64,000 bases of DNA from Gemmobacter serpentinus (GTDB lineage: Bacteria; Pseudomonadota; Alphaproteobacteria; Rhodobacterales; Rhodobacteraceae), in contig NZ_WCHR01000012.1 in assembly GCF_008973825.1 (NCBI RefSeq), forward strand, positions 1 through 64,000, read 5' to 3'. Below are positions 46,353 through 55,148 of this stretch, piece by piece; position 1 is the first letter of the stretch; the number at the start of each line of letters is the position of its first letter. A program made the translations under genes and the position numbers. Below the pieces are notes generated by a model. It was given only the letters and a program-made list of their open reading frames with translations, was not told the DNA's origin and did no database searches.

Positions 46353-47699
46353 ATGTCCGGACATGGTGAAGCGCAACCGATGACGGCCCGCAAATCCGGG
46401 CCTCTCTCCGGCACGGCGGCGGTGCCCGGCGACAAGTCGATCAGCCACCGGGCGTTGATCTTCGGGGCCATGGCGGTCGGGGAAACCAGGATTACCGGCC
46501 TGCTGGAAGGTCAGGATGTGCTGGACACCGCAAAGGCCATGCGTGCCTTCGGAGCCGAGGTCACCCAGCATGGCCCGGGCCAGTGGTCGGTGCATGGCGT
46601 GGGCGTGGGCGGCTTCCGTGAACCTGCCGATGTCATTGACTGCGGCAATTCCGGCACCGGCGTGCGCCTCATCATGGGCACGATGGCCACCACTGCAATG
46701 ACCGCCACCTTCACCGGCGACGCCTCGCTGCGCAAACGCCCGATGGGGCGGGTGACCGATCCGCTCAGCCTGTTCGGCACGCAGGCCTATGGCCGCCATG
46801 GCGGGCGGCTGCCGATGACCGTGGTGGGGGCGGCCAACCCGGTGCCGGTGCGCTATGCGCTGCCGGTGGCCTCGGCGCAGGTGAAATCGGCGGTGCTGCT
46901 GGCGGGGTTGAACGCGCCAGGCGAGACCGTGGTGATCGAACGCGAACCGACCCGCGACCATTCCGAGCGGATGCTGCTGGGTTTTGGTGCCGAGCTGCAC
47001 GTCGAAAAGGGCACAGAGGGGCATGTCATCACCCTGAAAGGGCGCCCCGAATTGCGCCCGCAAAGCGTGGCGGTGCCGCGTGATCCCAGCTCTGCCGCAT
47101 TTCCGGTTTGCGCGGCGTTGATCGTCGAAGGTTCGGATATTCTGGTGCCCGGCGTCAGCCAGAACCTGACCCGCAACGGCCTTTACATCACCCTGGTCGA
47201 GATGGGCGCGGAAATCGAATTCCAGAACCCGCGCGAAGAGGGCGGCGAGCCGGTCGCCAATCTCCGTGTGCGCTTCTCGGACCGGATGCAGGGCATCGAG
47301 GTGCCGCCCGAACGCGCGCCGTCGATGATCGACGAATATCCGATCCTTTCGGTTGTCGCCTCTTTTGCACATGGCAAGACCGTGATGCGCGGCGTGAAAG
47401 AGCTGCGCGTGAAGGAAAGCGACCGGATCGACGCCATGGCGCGCGGGCTTGAGGCCTGCGGTATCCGCGTCGAAGAAGACGAGGATACCCTGATCGTGCA
47501 TGGTATGGGGCCGGGCGGGATGCCGGGCGGGGCCACCGCCGCGACCCATCTCGACCATCGCATCGCGATGAGCTTCCTTGTTGCCGGCATGGCCGCGCAA
47601 AAGCCGGTCTCGGTCGATGATGCCTCGCCGATCCTGACGTCGTTCCCGATCTTCGAGGGGCTGATGCAAAGGCTCGGCGCGACCCTCGAGCGGGACTGA
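46353..47699 (+). CDS. aroA: 3-Phosphoshikimate 1-carboxyvinyltransferase (EPSP synthase)
   Basis: A 448-residue EPSP synthase, the penultimate step to chorismate: shikimate-3-phosphate plus PEP to [25 protein letters not shown] is the N-terminal substrate site. [14 protein letters not shown] and [15 protein letters not shown] follow, with [18 protein letters not shown] and [13 protein letters not shown] in the C-terminal half. The length (about 448 residues) and the Gly-Asp-Ala-Ser-Leu motif match the class II-like AroA of alphaproteobacteria. AGGGGGATCGC precedes the ATG at 46353. cmk follows after a repeat-filled 196-bp gap. Confidence 0.95.
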   Translation: MSGHGEAQPMTARKSGPLSGTAAVPGDKSISHRALIFGAMAVGETRITGLLEGQDVLDTAKAMRAFGAEVTQHGPGQWSVHGVGVGGFREPADVIDCGNSGTGVRLIMGTMATTAMTATFTGDASLRKRPMGRVTDPLSLFGTQAYGRHGGRLPMTVVGAANPVPVRYALPVASAQVKSAVLLAGLNAPGETVVIEREPTRDHSERMLLGFGAELHVEKGTEGHVITLKGRPELRPQSVAVPRDPSSAAFPVCAALIVEGSDILVPGVSQNLTRNGLYITLVEMGAEIEFQNPREEGGEPVANLRVRFSDRMQGIEVPPERAPSMIDEYPILSVVASFAHGKTVMRGVKELRVKESDRIDAMARGLEACGIRVEEDEDTLIVHGMGPGGMPGGATAATHLDHRIAMSFLVAGMAAQKPVSVDDASPILTSFPIFEGLMQRLGATLERD

Positions 47700-47716
47700 C
47701 ACACCCCACTGTCGCC

Positions 47717-47867
47717 GGGGGGCGCTCGCGCCCCCCGCGGCCCTGACGGGCCTCCCCCCGAGGATATTTTTGAACAGATGAAAGCCAGCGCAGGTCTCCC
47801 TCTTCATCTGTTTCCAAATATCCTCAGGGGGTGAATGGCCGAAGGCCAGAGGGGGCGCGAGCGCCCC
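47717..47867. repeat. Composite GAGGATATTT palindrome, copy C
   Basis: The same order of parts as at 28.1 kb: outer GC hairpin GGGGGGCG-ctcg-CGCCCCCC (47717-47736), left arm CCCCCCGAGGATATTTTTG ending in AACAGATGAA (47754-47782), inverted partner TTCATCTGTTTCCAAATATCC ending in TCAGGGGG (47802-47831), and a closing hairpin GGGGGCGCGAGCGCCCC (47851-47867). It fills the gap between aroA and cmk. Confidence 0.88.
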
Positions 47868-47895
47868 TTGCATCGCCAGATACCGGAGCCTGACC

Positions 47896-48522
47896 ATGAC
47901 CCGCATTTTCACCGTCGCCATTGATGGCCCCGCCGCCGCCGGCAAGGGCACGATCAGCCGCGCGGTGGCTGCCCATTTCGGCTTTGCCCATCTGGATACC
48001 GGGGCGCTTTACCGCGCGGTTGGCGTGAAGGGGGGCGATCCGGTGGCGGCGGCACAAAGCCTCACGACCGAGGATCTGGCGCGCGACGACCTGCGCACGC
48101 TGGAGGCAGGGCAGGCCGCCAGCCAGGTTGCCGTGATCCCCGAGGTGCGGGCGGCGCTTCTGGATTTTCAGAAACGCTTCGCCCGTCGCCCTGGCGGCGC
48201 GGTGCTGGACGGGCGTGATATCGGCACGGTGATCTGCCCCGAGGCTGAGGTGAAGATCTATGTCACCGCCAGCGCCGCCGTGCGCGCGCGCCGACGCTGG
48301 CTGGAACTGGGCGGCGATGCAGCGCCCAAGGCCTATGACACGGTGTTGGCCGAGGTCGAGGAGCGCGATGCCCGCGACATGGGCCGCGCCGACGCGCCTT
48401 TGCGCGCAGCAGCGGATGCGGTGACACTGGATACTTCCGATCTGTCGCAGGATGCGGCGGTGGCCGCAGCGATTGCGCTGGTTGCGCGCGCCCTTGCACG
48501 GCGGGATGCACCCGGCGCATGA
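47896..48522 (+). CDS. cmk: Cytidylate kinase
   Basis: A 208-residue (d)CMP kinase that supplies CDP for nucleic acid and lipid precursors. The P-loop is [18 protein letters not shown], followed by [15 protein letters not shown] (nucleotide site), [25 protein letters not shown] and an [14 protein letters not shown] arginine cluster. It is short compared with the 220-230 residues of E. coli Cmk but has all motifs. In many proteobacteria cmk lies between aroA and rpsA; here aroA is adjacent but rpsA is 7 kb away on the other strand. Its stop overlaps the next start (ATGA). Confidence 0.95.
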   Translation: MTRIFTVAIDGPAAAGKGTISRAVAAHFGFAHLDTGALYRAVGVKGGDPVAAAQSLTTEDLARDDLRTLEAGQAASQVAVIPEVRAALLDFQKRFARRPGGAVLDGRDIGTVICPEAEVKIYVTASAAVRARRRWLELGGDAAPKAYDTVLAEVEERDARDMGRADAPLRAAADAVTLDTSDLSQDAAVAAAIALVARALARRDAPGA

Positions 48523-49148
48523 GTGGCACGCCGATTGACATGGCAAACTGGCCCCGGCGCGAGACCTTCGCGCTATTTCGGCGCTTTGCGCAGCCGCAAT
48601 ATGGGTTGAGCGCACGGCTTGATGTCAGTGCGATCCTGAGACGGGACGCGCCGGGCTTTTCTCCCTATCTTGCCTGCCTGCATATTTTCGGCACGGCGCT
48701 GCACGCGGTGCCGGAGTTTTGCACCCGGATCCGGGGCGCGGGGGCGGTGCAGCATGACCGATTGAAGCTGTCGACCACGCTGCGTTTCGAGGATGGGCGG
48801 CTTGGCTTTTCCTATCTCGACTGGCAGCCTGATTTTGCGGCTTTCGCCCCGCAGGCCCGCGCGGCGCTGGATGCTGCGCAAGCCTCGGGCGCGCAGGTGC
48901 CGGGGGTCGAGGGCGATGATGCGGTGGCCTTCCTGTCCTGCCTGCCCTGGACCGATTTCACGGGCTGCGACCACCCGTTCTTCAATGCCGATGACTGTAT
49001 CCCGCGGATCAACTGGGGCCGCTTCGTGCCCGATGCTGAGGGGCGCAGCAGTATGGCGGTTTCGGTTCATGCGCATCACGCCTTGGTCGATGGGGCCCAT
49101 ATCAGCGCCTTTCTGGCAGCGGCGCAGGCGGCGGCAGATCGATTCTGA
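48519..49148 (+). CDS. CatA-like (chloramphenicol acetyltransferase fold) protein
   Basis: A 209-residue protein with the CAT trimer fold. [20 protein letters not shown] is the C-terminal active-site motif His-His-x3-Asp-Gly, and [13 protein letters not shown] and [16 protein letters not shown] match conserved blocks. Chromosomal CatA-like proteins are widespread and usually act on unknown acceptors, so drug acetylation should not be assumed. It overlaps cmk by 4 bp and is probably expressed with it. Confidence 0.85.
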   Translation: MSGTPIDMANWPRRETFALFRRFAQPQYGLSARLDVSAILRRDAPGFSPYLACLHIFGTALHAVPEFCTRIRGAGAVQHDRLKLSTTLRFEDGRLGFSYLDWQPDFAAFAPQARAALDAAQASGAQVPGVEGDDAVAFLSCLPWTDFTGCDHPFFNADDCIPRINWGRFVPDAEGRSSMAVSVHAHHALVDGAHISAFLAAAQAAADRF

Positions 49149-49224
49149 CGCCTTGCCTTGCGATCACGCCCCTGTTGACGCAAGATCACCCGCAACAAGT
49201 GGCCCTGCGGAGGGAGAGACGAGC

Positions 49225-49611
49225 ATGGCAAAAGAGGCCGGCCTGAACGTGTTGGGAACGGCGCTGGAGGAATGTTCCATGGATCCGCTGACCGGATTCT
49301 GGCGCGATGGCTGCTGCCATACCGGGCCGGAGGATCTTGGACGCCACACCGTTTGCGCGGTGATGACCGACGAGTTTCTGGCCATGTCGAAATATCTTGG
49401 CAATGACCTGTCGACGCCCCGCCCGGAATTTGGCTTTGCCGGGCTGAAGGCGGGCGACCAATGGTGCCTTTGCGCCGGGCGGTTTCTCCAGGCCCATGAT
49501 GAGGGGGCGGCACCTCGGCTGCGGCTGGCGGCCACCCATTTGCGCACCCTCGATATCGTGCCGATGGCGGTGCTGCTGGAATATGCGCTGGATGCGCCTG
49601 CGACCGAATAG
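49225..49611 (+). CDS. DUF2237 family protein
   Basis: A 128-residue protein of the DUF2237 family. LNVLGTALEECSMDPLTGFWRDGCCHTGPEDLGRHTVCAVMT, LSKYLGNDLSTPRPEFGFAGLKAGDQWCLCAGRF and the closing APRLRLAATHLRTLDIVPM are highly characteristic; a run of conserved Cys residues suggests metal or redox function, which is unproven. GGAGGGAGAG precedes the ATG. It follows the CatA-like gene by 76 bp. Confidence 0.9.
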   Translation: MAKEAGLNVLGTALEECSMDPLTGFWRDGCCHTGPEDLGRHTVCAVMTDEFLAMSKYLGNDLSTPRPEFGFAGLKAGDQWCLCAGRFLQAHDEGAAPRLRLAATHLRTLDIVPMAVLLEYALDAPATE

Positions 49612-49637
49612 CGCCGCAGCCCACACCAGGTATCCTC

Positions 49638-50222
49638 TCACGCAGCCTCTTCCTGTCGGCCGGAGGACGCAGATTTTGCCTGTGCGCGCGCCGGTCGATC
49701 GCCTTGATCCTGCATCAATTCCTCGATGAACAGGCTCAACAGTTGCGGGCGTCCCGTCACCCCCGCCTTGCGATAGATCGCATTGGTCTGCGCCTTGACC
49801 GTGCCCTCGGATGTGGCGCGGAGCGCCGCGATCTCGGCGGTGGAAAGCCCCTTGATCGCGAACATCGCGACATCGCGTTCGGCCGGGGTCAGGCCCCATT
49901 CATCCAGCCTTTCAGCAAGAATGGTCTGGAAATCGCCCGCCGCGCGACGCAGCCGGGCCTCTGCCTCGTTGCGTTGGCGGATGGCATGGCGCAGCGCCAG
50001 ACTGCCCAGCACCAGCCCGACCAGCAGGCCCATGGCTGCGCCAAGTTCTACCATTTCGCGCAGCTGCCACGAGATCGGGGTGGAACGCAGCCCGATGATC
50101 GAGGACAGGATATCCAGCAGGAAGACCAGCGTGCAGATCAGTTGTCCGGCCACAAGCAGCGCGATGCCAAGGGTGCCCCGGCTGAGTGCGCCGCGCAAAC
50201 GGGTTCGGAATGCGAAGGCCAT
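49638..50222 (-). CDS. Membrane-tethered LuxR-type regulator
   Basis: A 194-residue protein. Two membrane helices (about residues 15-38, ALSRGTLGIALLVAGQLICTLVFLLDIL; and 58-80, ELGAAMGLLVGLVLGSLAL) precede a charged helical linker (HAIRQRNEAEARLRRAAGDFQTI). A GerE/LuxR-type helix-turn-helix follows (LTPAERDVAMFAIKGLSTAEIAALRATSEGTVKAQTNAIYRKAGV). No PAS, receiver or autoinducer domain is present. Its ATG overlaps the stop of the PepSY-like gene by one base (TGATG). The arrangement suggests a regulator that reads a membrane or periplasmic cue and binds DNA from the membrane. Confidence 0.88.
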   Translation of the reverse strand: MAFAFRTRLRGALSRGTLGIALLVAGQLICTLVFLLDILSSIIGLRSTPISWQLREMVELGAAMGLLVGLVLGSLALRHAIRQRNEAEARLRRAAGDFQTILAERLDEWGLTPAERDVAMFAIKGLSTAEIAALRATSEGTVKAQTNAIYRKAGVTGRPQLLSLFIEELMQDQGDRPARAQAKSASSGRQEEAA

Positions 50223-50623
50223 CAGGGCCGCGACTTTCGCGAACCACTGGCATCACTGCCAGTATCAACTGGCGAGGAGACATCCACCCCGGATTTGTCG
50301 ACCGAGTTTCGGGTGTCGGACAGGCTGCCGGTGGTGGTGGTGGTCCGCGCGCCGCCGCCATTGCCCGCATTGGTGTAGATCGGCAGGCGTTCCTGATAGT
50401 CGCGCAGAATCTCGCCGGTATTCGGATTGATGACGATCTCGCGCTGATGTCCGCTGCGCCGGGCCATGACCTGCAGGCGGCCAAGCCAGGTGTAGCGCGT
50501 CTCGATCTGGGTATAGCCCTGCGCCGACAGCTGGTTGCGGATCGACTCCGCCATCGGCTCGGCGAATGCCGGGGTATTGGCAAGCACCAGGGAAAGGGCG
50601 AGGCCGGAAAGCAGAGCGCGCAT
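50222..50623 (-). CDS. Secreted PepSY-like protein
   Basis: A protein of 133 residues. MRALLSGLALSLVLANTPAFAEP is a signal peptide with an Ala-Phe-Ala cleavage site. The next 60 residues (IRNQLSAQGYTQIETRYTWLGRLQVMAR, REIVINPNTGEILRDYQE) have the PepSY pattern of a helix plus beta-strands ending in an Asn-Pro-x-Thr-Gly-Glu hairpin. The tail is low-complexity Thr/Ser/Asp-rich. PepSY domains are usually inhibitory or sensor modules in the periplasm. It is translationally coupled to the tethered LuxR regulator. Confidence 0.75.
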   Translation of the reverse strand: MRALLSGLALSLVLANTPAFAEPMAESIRNQLSAQGYTQIETRYTWLGRLQVMARRSGHQREIVINPNTGEILRDYQERLPIYTNAGNGGGARTTTTTGSLSDTRNSVDKSGVDVSSPVDTGSDASGSRKSRP

Positions 50624-50765
50624 GATCGCCTCGTTGGGGTTGGATTTCAGGCAGTAACTGACGTTTCGGCAGGGACTGGGCGTTCAAGCAAGCAAGGGGG
50701 CAGGCAAGGCGTGCCGCATTGGACGCGGCGCGCGCATGAGGTGGCGTGCCTGCACAGTAACACAG

Positions 50766-50788
50766 CCCCGGCCACCTTGGCGACCGGG
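50766..50788 (-). terminator. Hairpin after the acidic secreted protein gene
   Basis: CCCCGG and CCGGGG flank an inner partial stem (GCC/GGC). It lies just past the stop at 50801 on the minus strand. No clear T-tract follows, so termination is only a possibility. Confidence 0.4.
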
Positions 50789-50800
50789 GCAGGGAAGATG

Positions 50801-51220
50801 TTACTGTTTGCAGACATGCGCCTTGGGGAATCCCACGCAGGCGCTGCGGCCATCGCCGCCATCAAGGCTTTTCACCGCACCGGATTGCGCGGCTGTGGTG
50901 CGGATATCGCCATCCAGACCATCATCGCCGCCACCAAAACCCAAGCCGCCGTCATCCAGCATACCGCCGTCATCCACCATGCCGTCGTCACTTACGGCAC
51001 CGTCATCCTCGGTGGTGGTGGAGAAGTCTCCGTCATCTTCGACGGCTTCGCCGCTTTCGGCGGCCTCGGAATCATCGGTCACGCCTTCGTCAGCGCCGCC
51101 AGCGTTGCCGCCATCCTGTTCGCTGAAATCGCTTTCATCGCCCTCGGCCATGGCTTGCCCGGTCACCGTGAAACCAAGGGTCAACGCCAATACCGCAAGG
51201 CGCAAGGCCCAAATCGTCAT
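50801..51220 (-). CDS. Highly acidic secreted protein, function unknown
   Basis: A protein of 139 residues. MTIWALRLAVLALTLGFTVTGQAMA is a signal peptide. The mature part is about one third Asp/Glu with many Gly and almost no basic residues, including a degenerate Asp-Asp-Gly-Gly repeat (DDGMVDDGGMLDDGGLGFGGG). It ends with SACVGFPKAHVCKQ, two cysteines that could form a disulfide. No family is recognised; the composition suggests cation binding or a disordered chain. It lies upstream of, and on the same strand as, the PepSY and LuxR genes, with 177 bp between. Confidence 0.65.
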   Translation of the reverse strand: MTIWALRLAVLALTLGFTVTGQAMAEGDESDFSEQDGGNAGGADEGVTDDSEAAESGEAVEDDGDFSTTTEDDGAVSDDGMVDDGGMLDDGGLGFGGGDDGLDGDIRTTAAQSGAVKSLDGGDGRSACVGFPKAHVCKQ

Positions 51221-51380
51221 GCTCTGTCTCCTGATCGTCCCGACCTGATGGATCGGGCTTCTTGTTCACCGAAGACCTGCATACCCGCACCGATATGCAG
51301 CCCGGCAGGATCAGCAGAACGCAATCGCACGGATCTGGCTATTGCCGCCCGGTTTAGCGGCGGGGGGCTTTTGGGGATCG

Positions 51381-51410
51381 ATGCGCCCTAAACCGAAGTT
51401 TAGGACGCAT
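51381..51410 (-). terminator. UUCG-loop hairpin after trpB
   Basis: On the minus strand ATGCGTCCTAAAC, loop TTCG, GTTTAGGGCGCAT: a 13-bp stem with one T/G pair closed by the very stable UUCG tetraloop. It starts 7 nt past the trpB stop. No run of T follows, so it may protect the 3' end rather than terminate by itself. Confidence 0.7.
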
Positions 51411-51416
51411 TCAGTC

Positions 51417-52649
<1,233 letters not shown>

Positions 52650-52917
52650 TGCTCTTCCCCTGTCTGTGCAAGCCCCGGTGTAGCGCGAAAGGGGGGGCGG
52701 GAAAAGGGGCGGGCTGCGATGATCCTGCGGTGAAGCCTCATCTTTTCCCTGACAAACAAGGCGCAAGGGGGGCGGATCGGGCCGCGATCCTTCACGACGG
52801 GATCGTGGCAGCCGGCCAGATGCGTGCGGCCTGGCCAAGCCGTGGAAAGCTGTCGGAATTTTTCGTGCAAACACCCTTGCGGCGGGCGCGCGGCTCGGCT
52901 AGATACCGCCGCACGGT

Positions 52918-52992
<75 letters not shown>

Positions 52993-53102
52993 ATCATTCC
53001 CAAAATATGCGACCTGATGGTGACGCCCGGCAAGTATCGTCCGCCGCAAAGATCGTGTCTGTCGAAAGACGGGGGCAGACGGCAGATGCTGTCCGGTGAT
53101 GC

Positions 53103-53549
53103 TCAGAGCATCTTCTTGTAGCCAAGATGGCTTGGCGCATAGCCCAGCCGGTCATAGAAGGCATGGGCGCGAAGGCGGCTTTTGTCTGTGGTCAGCTGGA
53201 TCATCCCGGCACCTGCGGCGCGGGCGCGCGCCTCGGCTTCGGCCATCAAGGCGGCCCCCAGGCCCTGACTGCGCAGGTCGGGGGCCACCCGCACCGCCTC
53301 GATCAAGGCGCGCGTCATGCCCTGTCGCGAGAGCCCGTGCAGGATCGTCAGTTGGCAGGTGGCGACGATCCGCCCCTCCATTTCACCCACGATCAACTGA
53401 TGCGCCGGATTGGCGCGGATCGCGGCAAAGGCCGCCTTGTAGGGGGCGGGGTCATCGCTTTCGCGGCTTGCGCCCAATGGGTCATCGGTCAGCATCGCCA
53501 CAAGGGCGGGCAGGTCTGCCTCTGTCGCATCGCGAAAACGGATCACCAT
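53103..53549 (-). CDS. GNAT N-acetyltransferase
   Basis: A 148-residue GNAT protein. [20 protein letters not shown] opens the fold, and [50 protein letters not shown] is the acetyl-CoA loop plus the C-terminal Tyr motif. The acceptor is unknown. It overlaps trpF by 7 bp and is last in the rpsA-ihfB-lapA-trpF strand order. Confidence 0.92.
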   Translation of the reverse strand: MVIRFRDATEADLPALVAMLTDDPLGASRESDDPAPYKAAFAAIRANPAHQLIVGEMEGRIVATCQLTILHGLSRQGMTRALIEAVRVAPDLRSQGLGAALMAEAEARARAAGAGMIQLTTDKSRLRAHAFYDRLGYAPSHLGYKKML

Positions 53550-54214
53550 CGCGGGATGCCGTCATTGGCGGCCAGCAGATGGGCCGCATCGCTGAAGGCC
53601 TTGATCTTGGCGTGATCCTTCACCCCCGGCGCGCTTTCCACGCCAGAGGAGACATCGACCTGCCGCGCATTGGTCAGCCGGATCGCCTGCGCCACATTCT
53701 CGGGCGTCAGGCCGCCTGCCAGCATCCAGGGCCGCAGCCAGCGCCGCTGCGCCACCAGCCGCCAGTCGAAGCTGAGGCCGTTGCCGCCGGGCAGGGCGGC
53801 GGTCTTGGGCGGCTTGGCGTCGATCAGCAACTGATCGGCCACGGTGGAATAATCGAAGATCGCGGCCAGATCGCCCTCATCGGCGACGCCCACGGCCTTC
53901 ATCACTGGCAGGCCATAGCGGGCGCGGATCTCGGCCACACGGTCGGGGCTTTCATGGCCGTGAAGCTGCAACATATCCAGCGGCACGGCCTCGGTGATGC
54001 TGTCAAGCAAGGCATCATCGGCATCGACCACCAGCGCCACCTTGGCCAGACCGACGGGGGCGGCGAAGGCCATCTCGCGCGCCTGATCCAGCGTCACATG
54101 GCGCGGGCTTTTGGGAAAGAACACGAAACCGGCATAGACCGCCCCGGCTGCCGCTGCGGCGATCACATCAGCCGGGCTGCGCAGCCCGCAGATCTTGACG
54201 CGGATATCCGCCAT
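53543..54214 (-). CDS. trpF: Phosphoribosylanthranilate isomerase
   Basis: A 223-residue TIM-barrel enzyme of tryptophan synthesis that isomerises PRA to Cd[22 protein letters not shown] has the catalytic Cys of [21 protein letters not shown] follows, [19 protein letters not shown] is the C-terminal phosphate site, and [15 protein letters not shown] is conserved. The longer open frame is rejected; the start at 54214 ([10 protein letters not shown]) is 4 bp from the lapA stop. Confidence 0.95.
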   Translation of the reverse strand: MADIRVKICGLRSPADVIAAAAAGAVYAGFVFFPKSPRHVTLDQAREMAFAAPVGLAKVALVVDADDALLDSITEAVPLDMLQLHGHESPDRVAEIRARYGLPVMKAVGVADEGDLAAIFDYSTVADQLLIDAKPPKTAALPGGNGLSFDWRLVAQRRWLRPWMLAGGLTPENVAQAIRLTNARQVDVSSGVESAPGVKDHAKIKAFSDAAHLLAANDGIPRW

Positions 54215-54218
54215 GGTC

Positions 54219-54572
54219 TCAGGTCTTCTTCTGCAACAGGGCCAGAACGTCGTCCTGCACCTCGCCCTTGGCATCGCGCATCGCGGCCAGTTCGCGTTGC
54301 AGGCGCTGTGCCTCGCGCGTCTTCGACGATGCTGTCGCGCGGTGGCGATGTTCGCGCAGCCATTCCCAGACAAAGCCGATCATCAGGCCCACAGCGATGC
54401 CCCCAAAGATCACCACGAACAGCGGCAGTTCGATCTGCCAGTTCAGCGCGGCCAGCGCGCCCAGATCTTCCGGCAGCAGCTTGACGGTGACCGGCGCACG
54501 ATTGGCCATGGCCACGGTCAGCAGGCAAAGGGCGATCAGCAGCAGGACAGCATAGCGCAAATAACGAAACAT
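54219..54572 (-). CDS. LapA-domain (DUF1049) membrane protein
   Basis: A 117-residue protein of the LapA/YciS family, with an N-terminal membrane helix ([31 protein letters not shown]), a second ([25 protein letters not shown]) and a coiled-coil tail ([27 protein letters not shown]). In E. coli the LapA/LapB pair tunes lipopolysaccharide synthesis through FtsH and LpxC; no lapB is adjacent here. Lies between ihfB and trpF as in related genomes. Confidence 0.87.
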   Translation of the reverse strand: MFRYLRYAVLLLIALCLLTVAMANRAPVTVKLLPEDLGALAALNWQIELPLFVVIFGGIAVGLMIGFVWEWLREHRHRATASSKTREAQRLQRELAAMRDAKGEVQDDVLALLQKKT

Positions 54573-54671
54573 GGCCGCTACGGCCTCCTTTTATCTTCTT
54601 CCGCTGCGGGCCAGTCGGTCCAACCCGTCAGGCGGGCCATTCATATAGGCCGGCCTGACAGGGAAGTGTAG

Positions 54672-54956
54672 TCAGGCCTTGCCGTTCAGCCGGTCGCGCA
54701 GCAGCTTGCCGGTCTTGAAGAAAGGCACCTTCTTGTCATCCACCTCAACGGCTTCGCCGGTGCGCGGGTTCCGCCCGGTGCGGGCATCGCGTTCCTTGAC
54801 GGAGAACGCCCCGAAGCCGCGAAGCTCCACCCGGTCGCCGCGCGACAGCGCCTCGATGATTTCCTCGAAGACCGTGTTCACGATCCGCTCAACGTGGCGT
54901 TGCGTGAGATGCGGATTGGCATCCGCGATTTTCTGAATGAGTTCCGAACGGATCAT
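54672..54956 (-). CDS. ihfB: Integration host factor beta subunit
   Basis: A 94-residue nucleoid protein of the HU/IHF family. [30 protein letters not shown] opens the fold. The DNA-intercalating beta-arm carries [12 protein letters not shown] with its conserved Pro. [20 protein letters not shown] is the IHF-beta type rather than HU. Works with IhfA to bend DNA. The ATG at 54956 gives standard length; the frame is open to 54995. It follows rpsA. Confidence 0.95.
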   Translation of the reverse strand: MIRSELIQKIADANPHLTQRHVERIVNTVFEEIIEALSRGDRVELRGFGAFSVKERDARTGRNPRTGEAVEVDDKKVPFFKTGKLLRDRLNGKA

Positions 54957-55097
54957 CCGCGCTGTCCCCCCGGGCGATGGCAGCTGCCCATGCATTTGTC
55001 CCTTGGACTATAGACATGATTTTTCCTGGCACAAAAGAAAAACCCTGCAATCATGCGGGCTTGGCGCGTCAGCGTGGCGGAATCCCGCCCTAAAACG

Positions 55098-55128
55098 CAC
55101 AGGCCCCGCCAAAAGGCGGGGCCTGCGT
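55098..55128 (-). terminator. Terminator after rpsA
   Basis: CAGGCCCCGCC, loop aaaa, GGCGGGGCCTG, an 11-bp perfect GC stem 23 nt past the rpsA stop (minus strand). The T-tract is weak, so some readthrough into ihfB is plausible. Confidence 0.75.
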
Positions 55129-55148
55129 AAACAATCGGGGGGCTGAAA

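Noticed and set aside
48519-49148. CatA-like gene as an acquired chloramphenicol resistance gene
   Set aside because: No mobile element, integron or plasmid signature nearby; it overlaps cmk and has host-like composition, so it is more likely a native CAT-fold enzyme.
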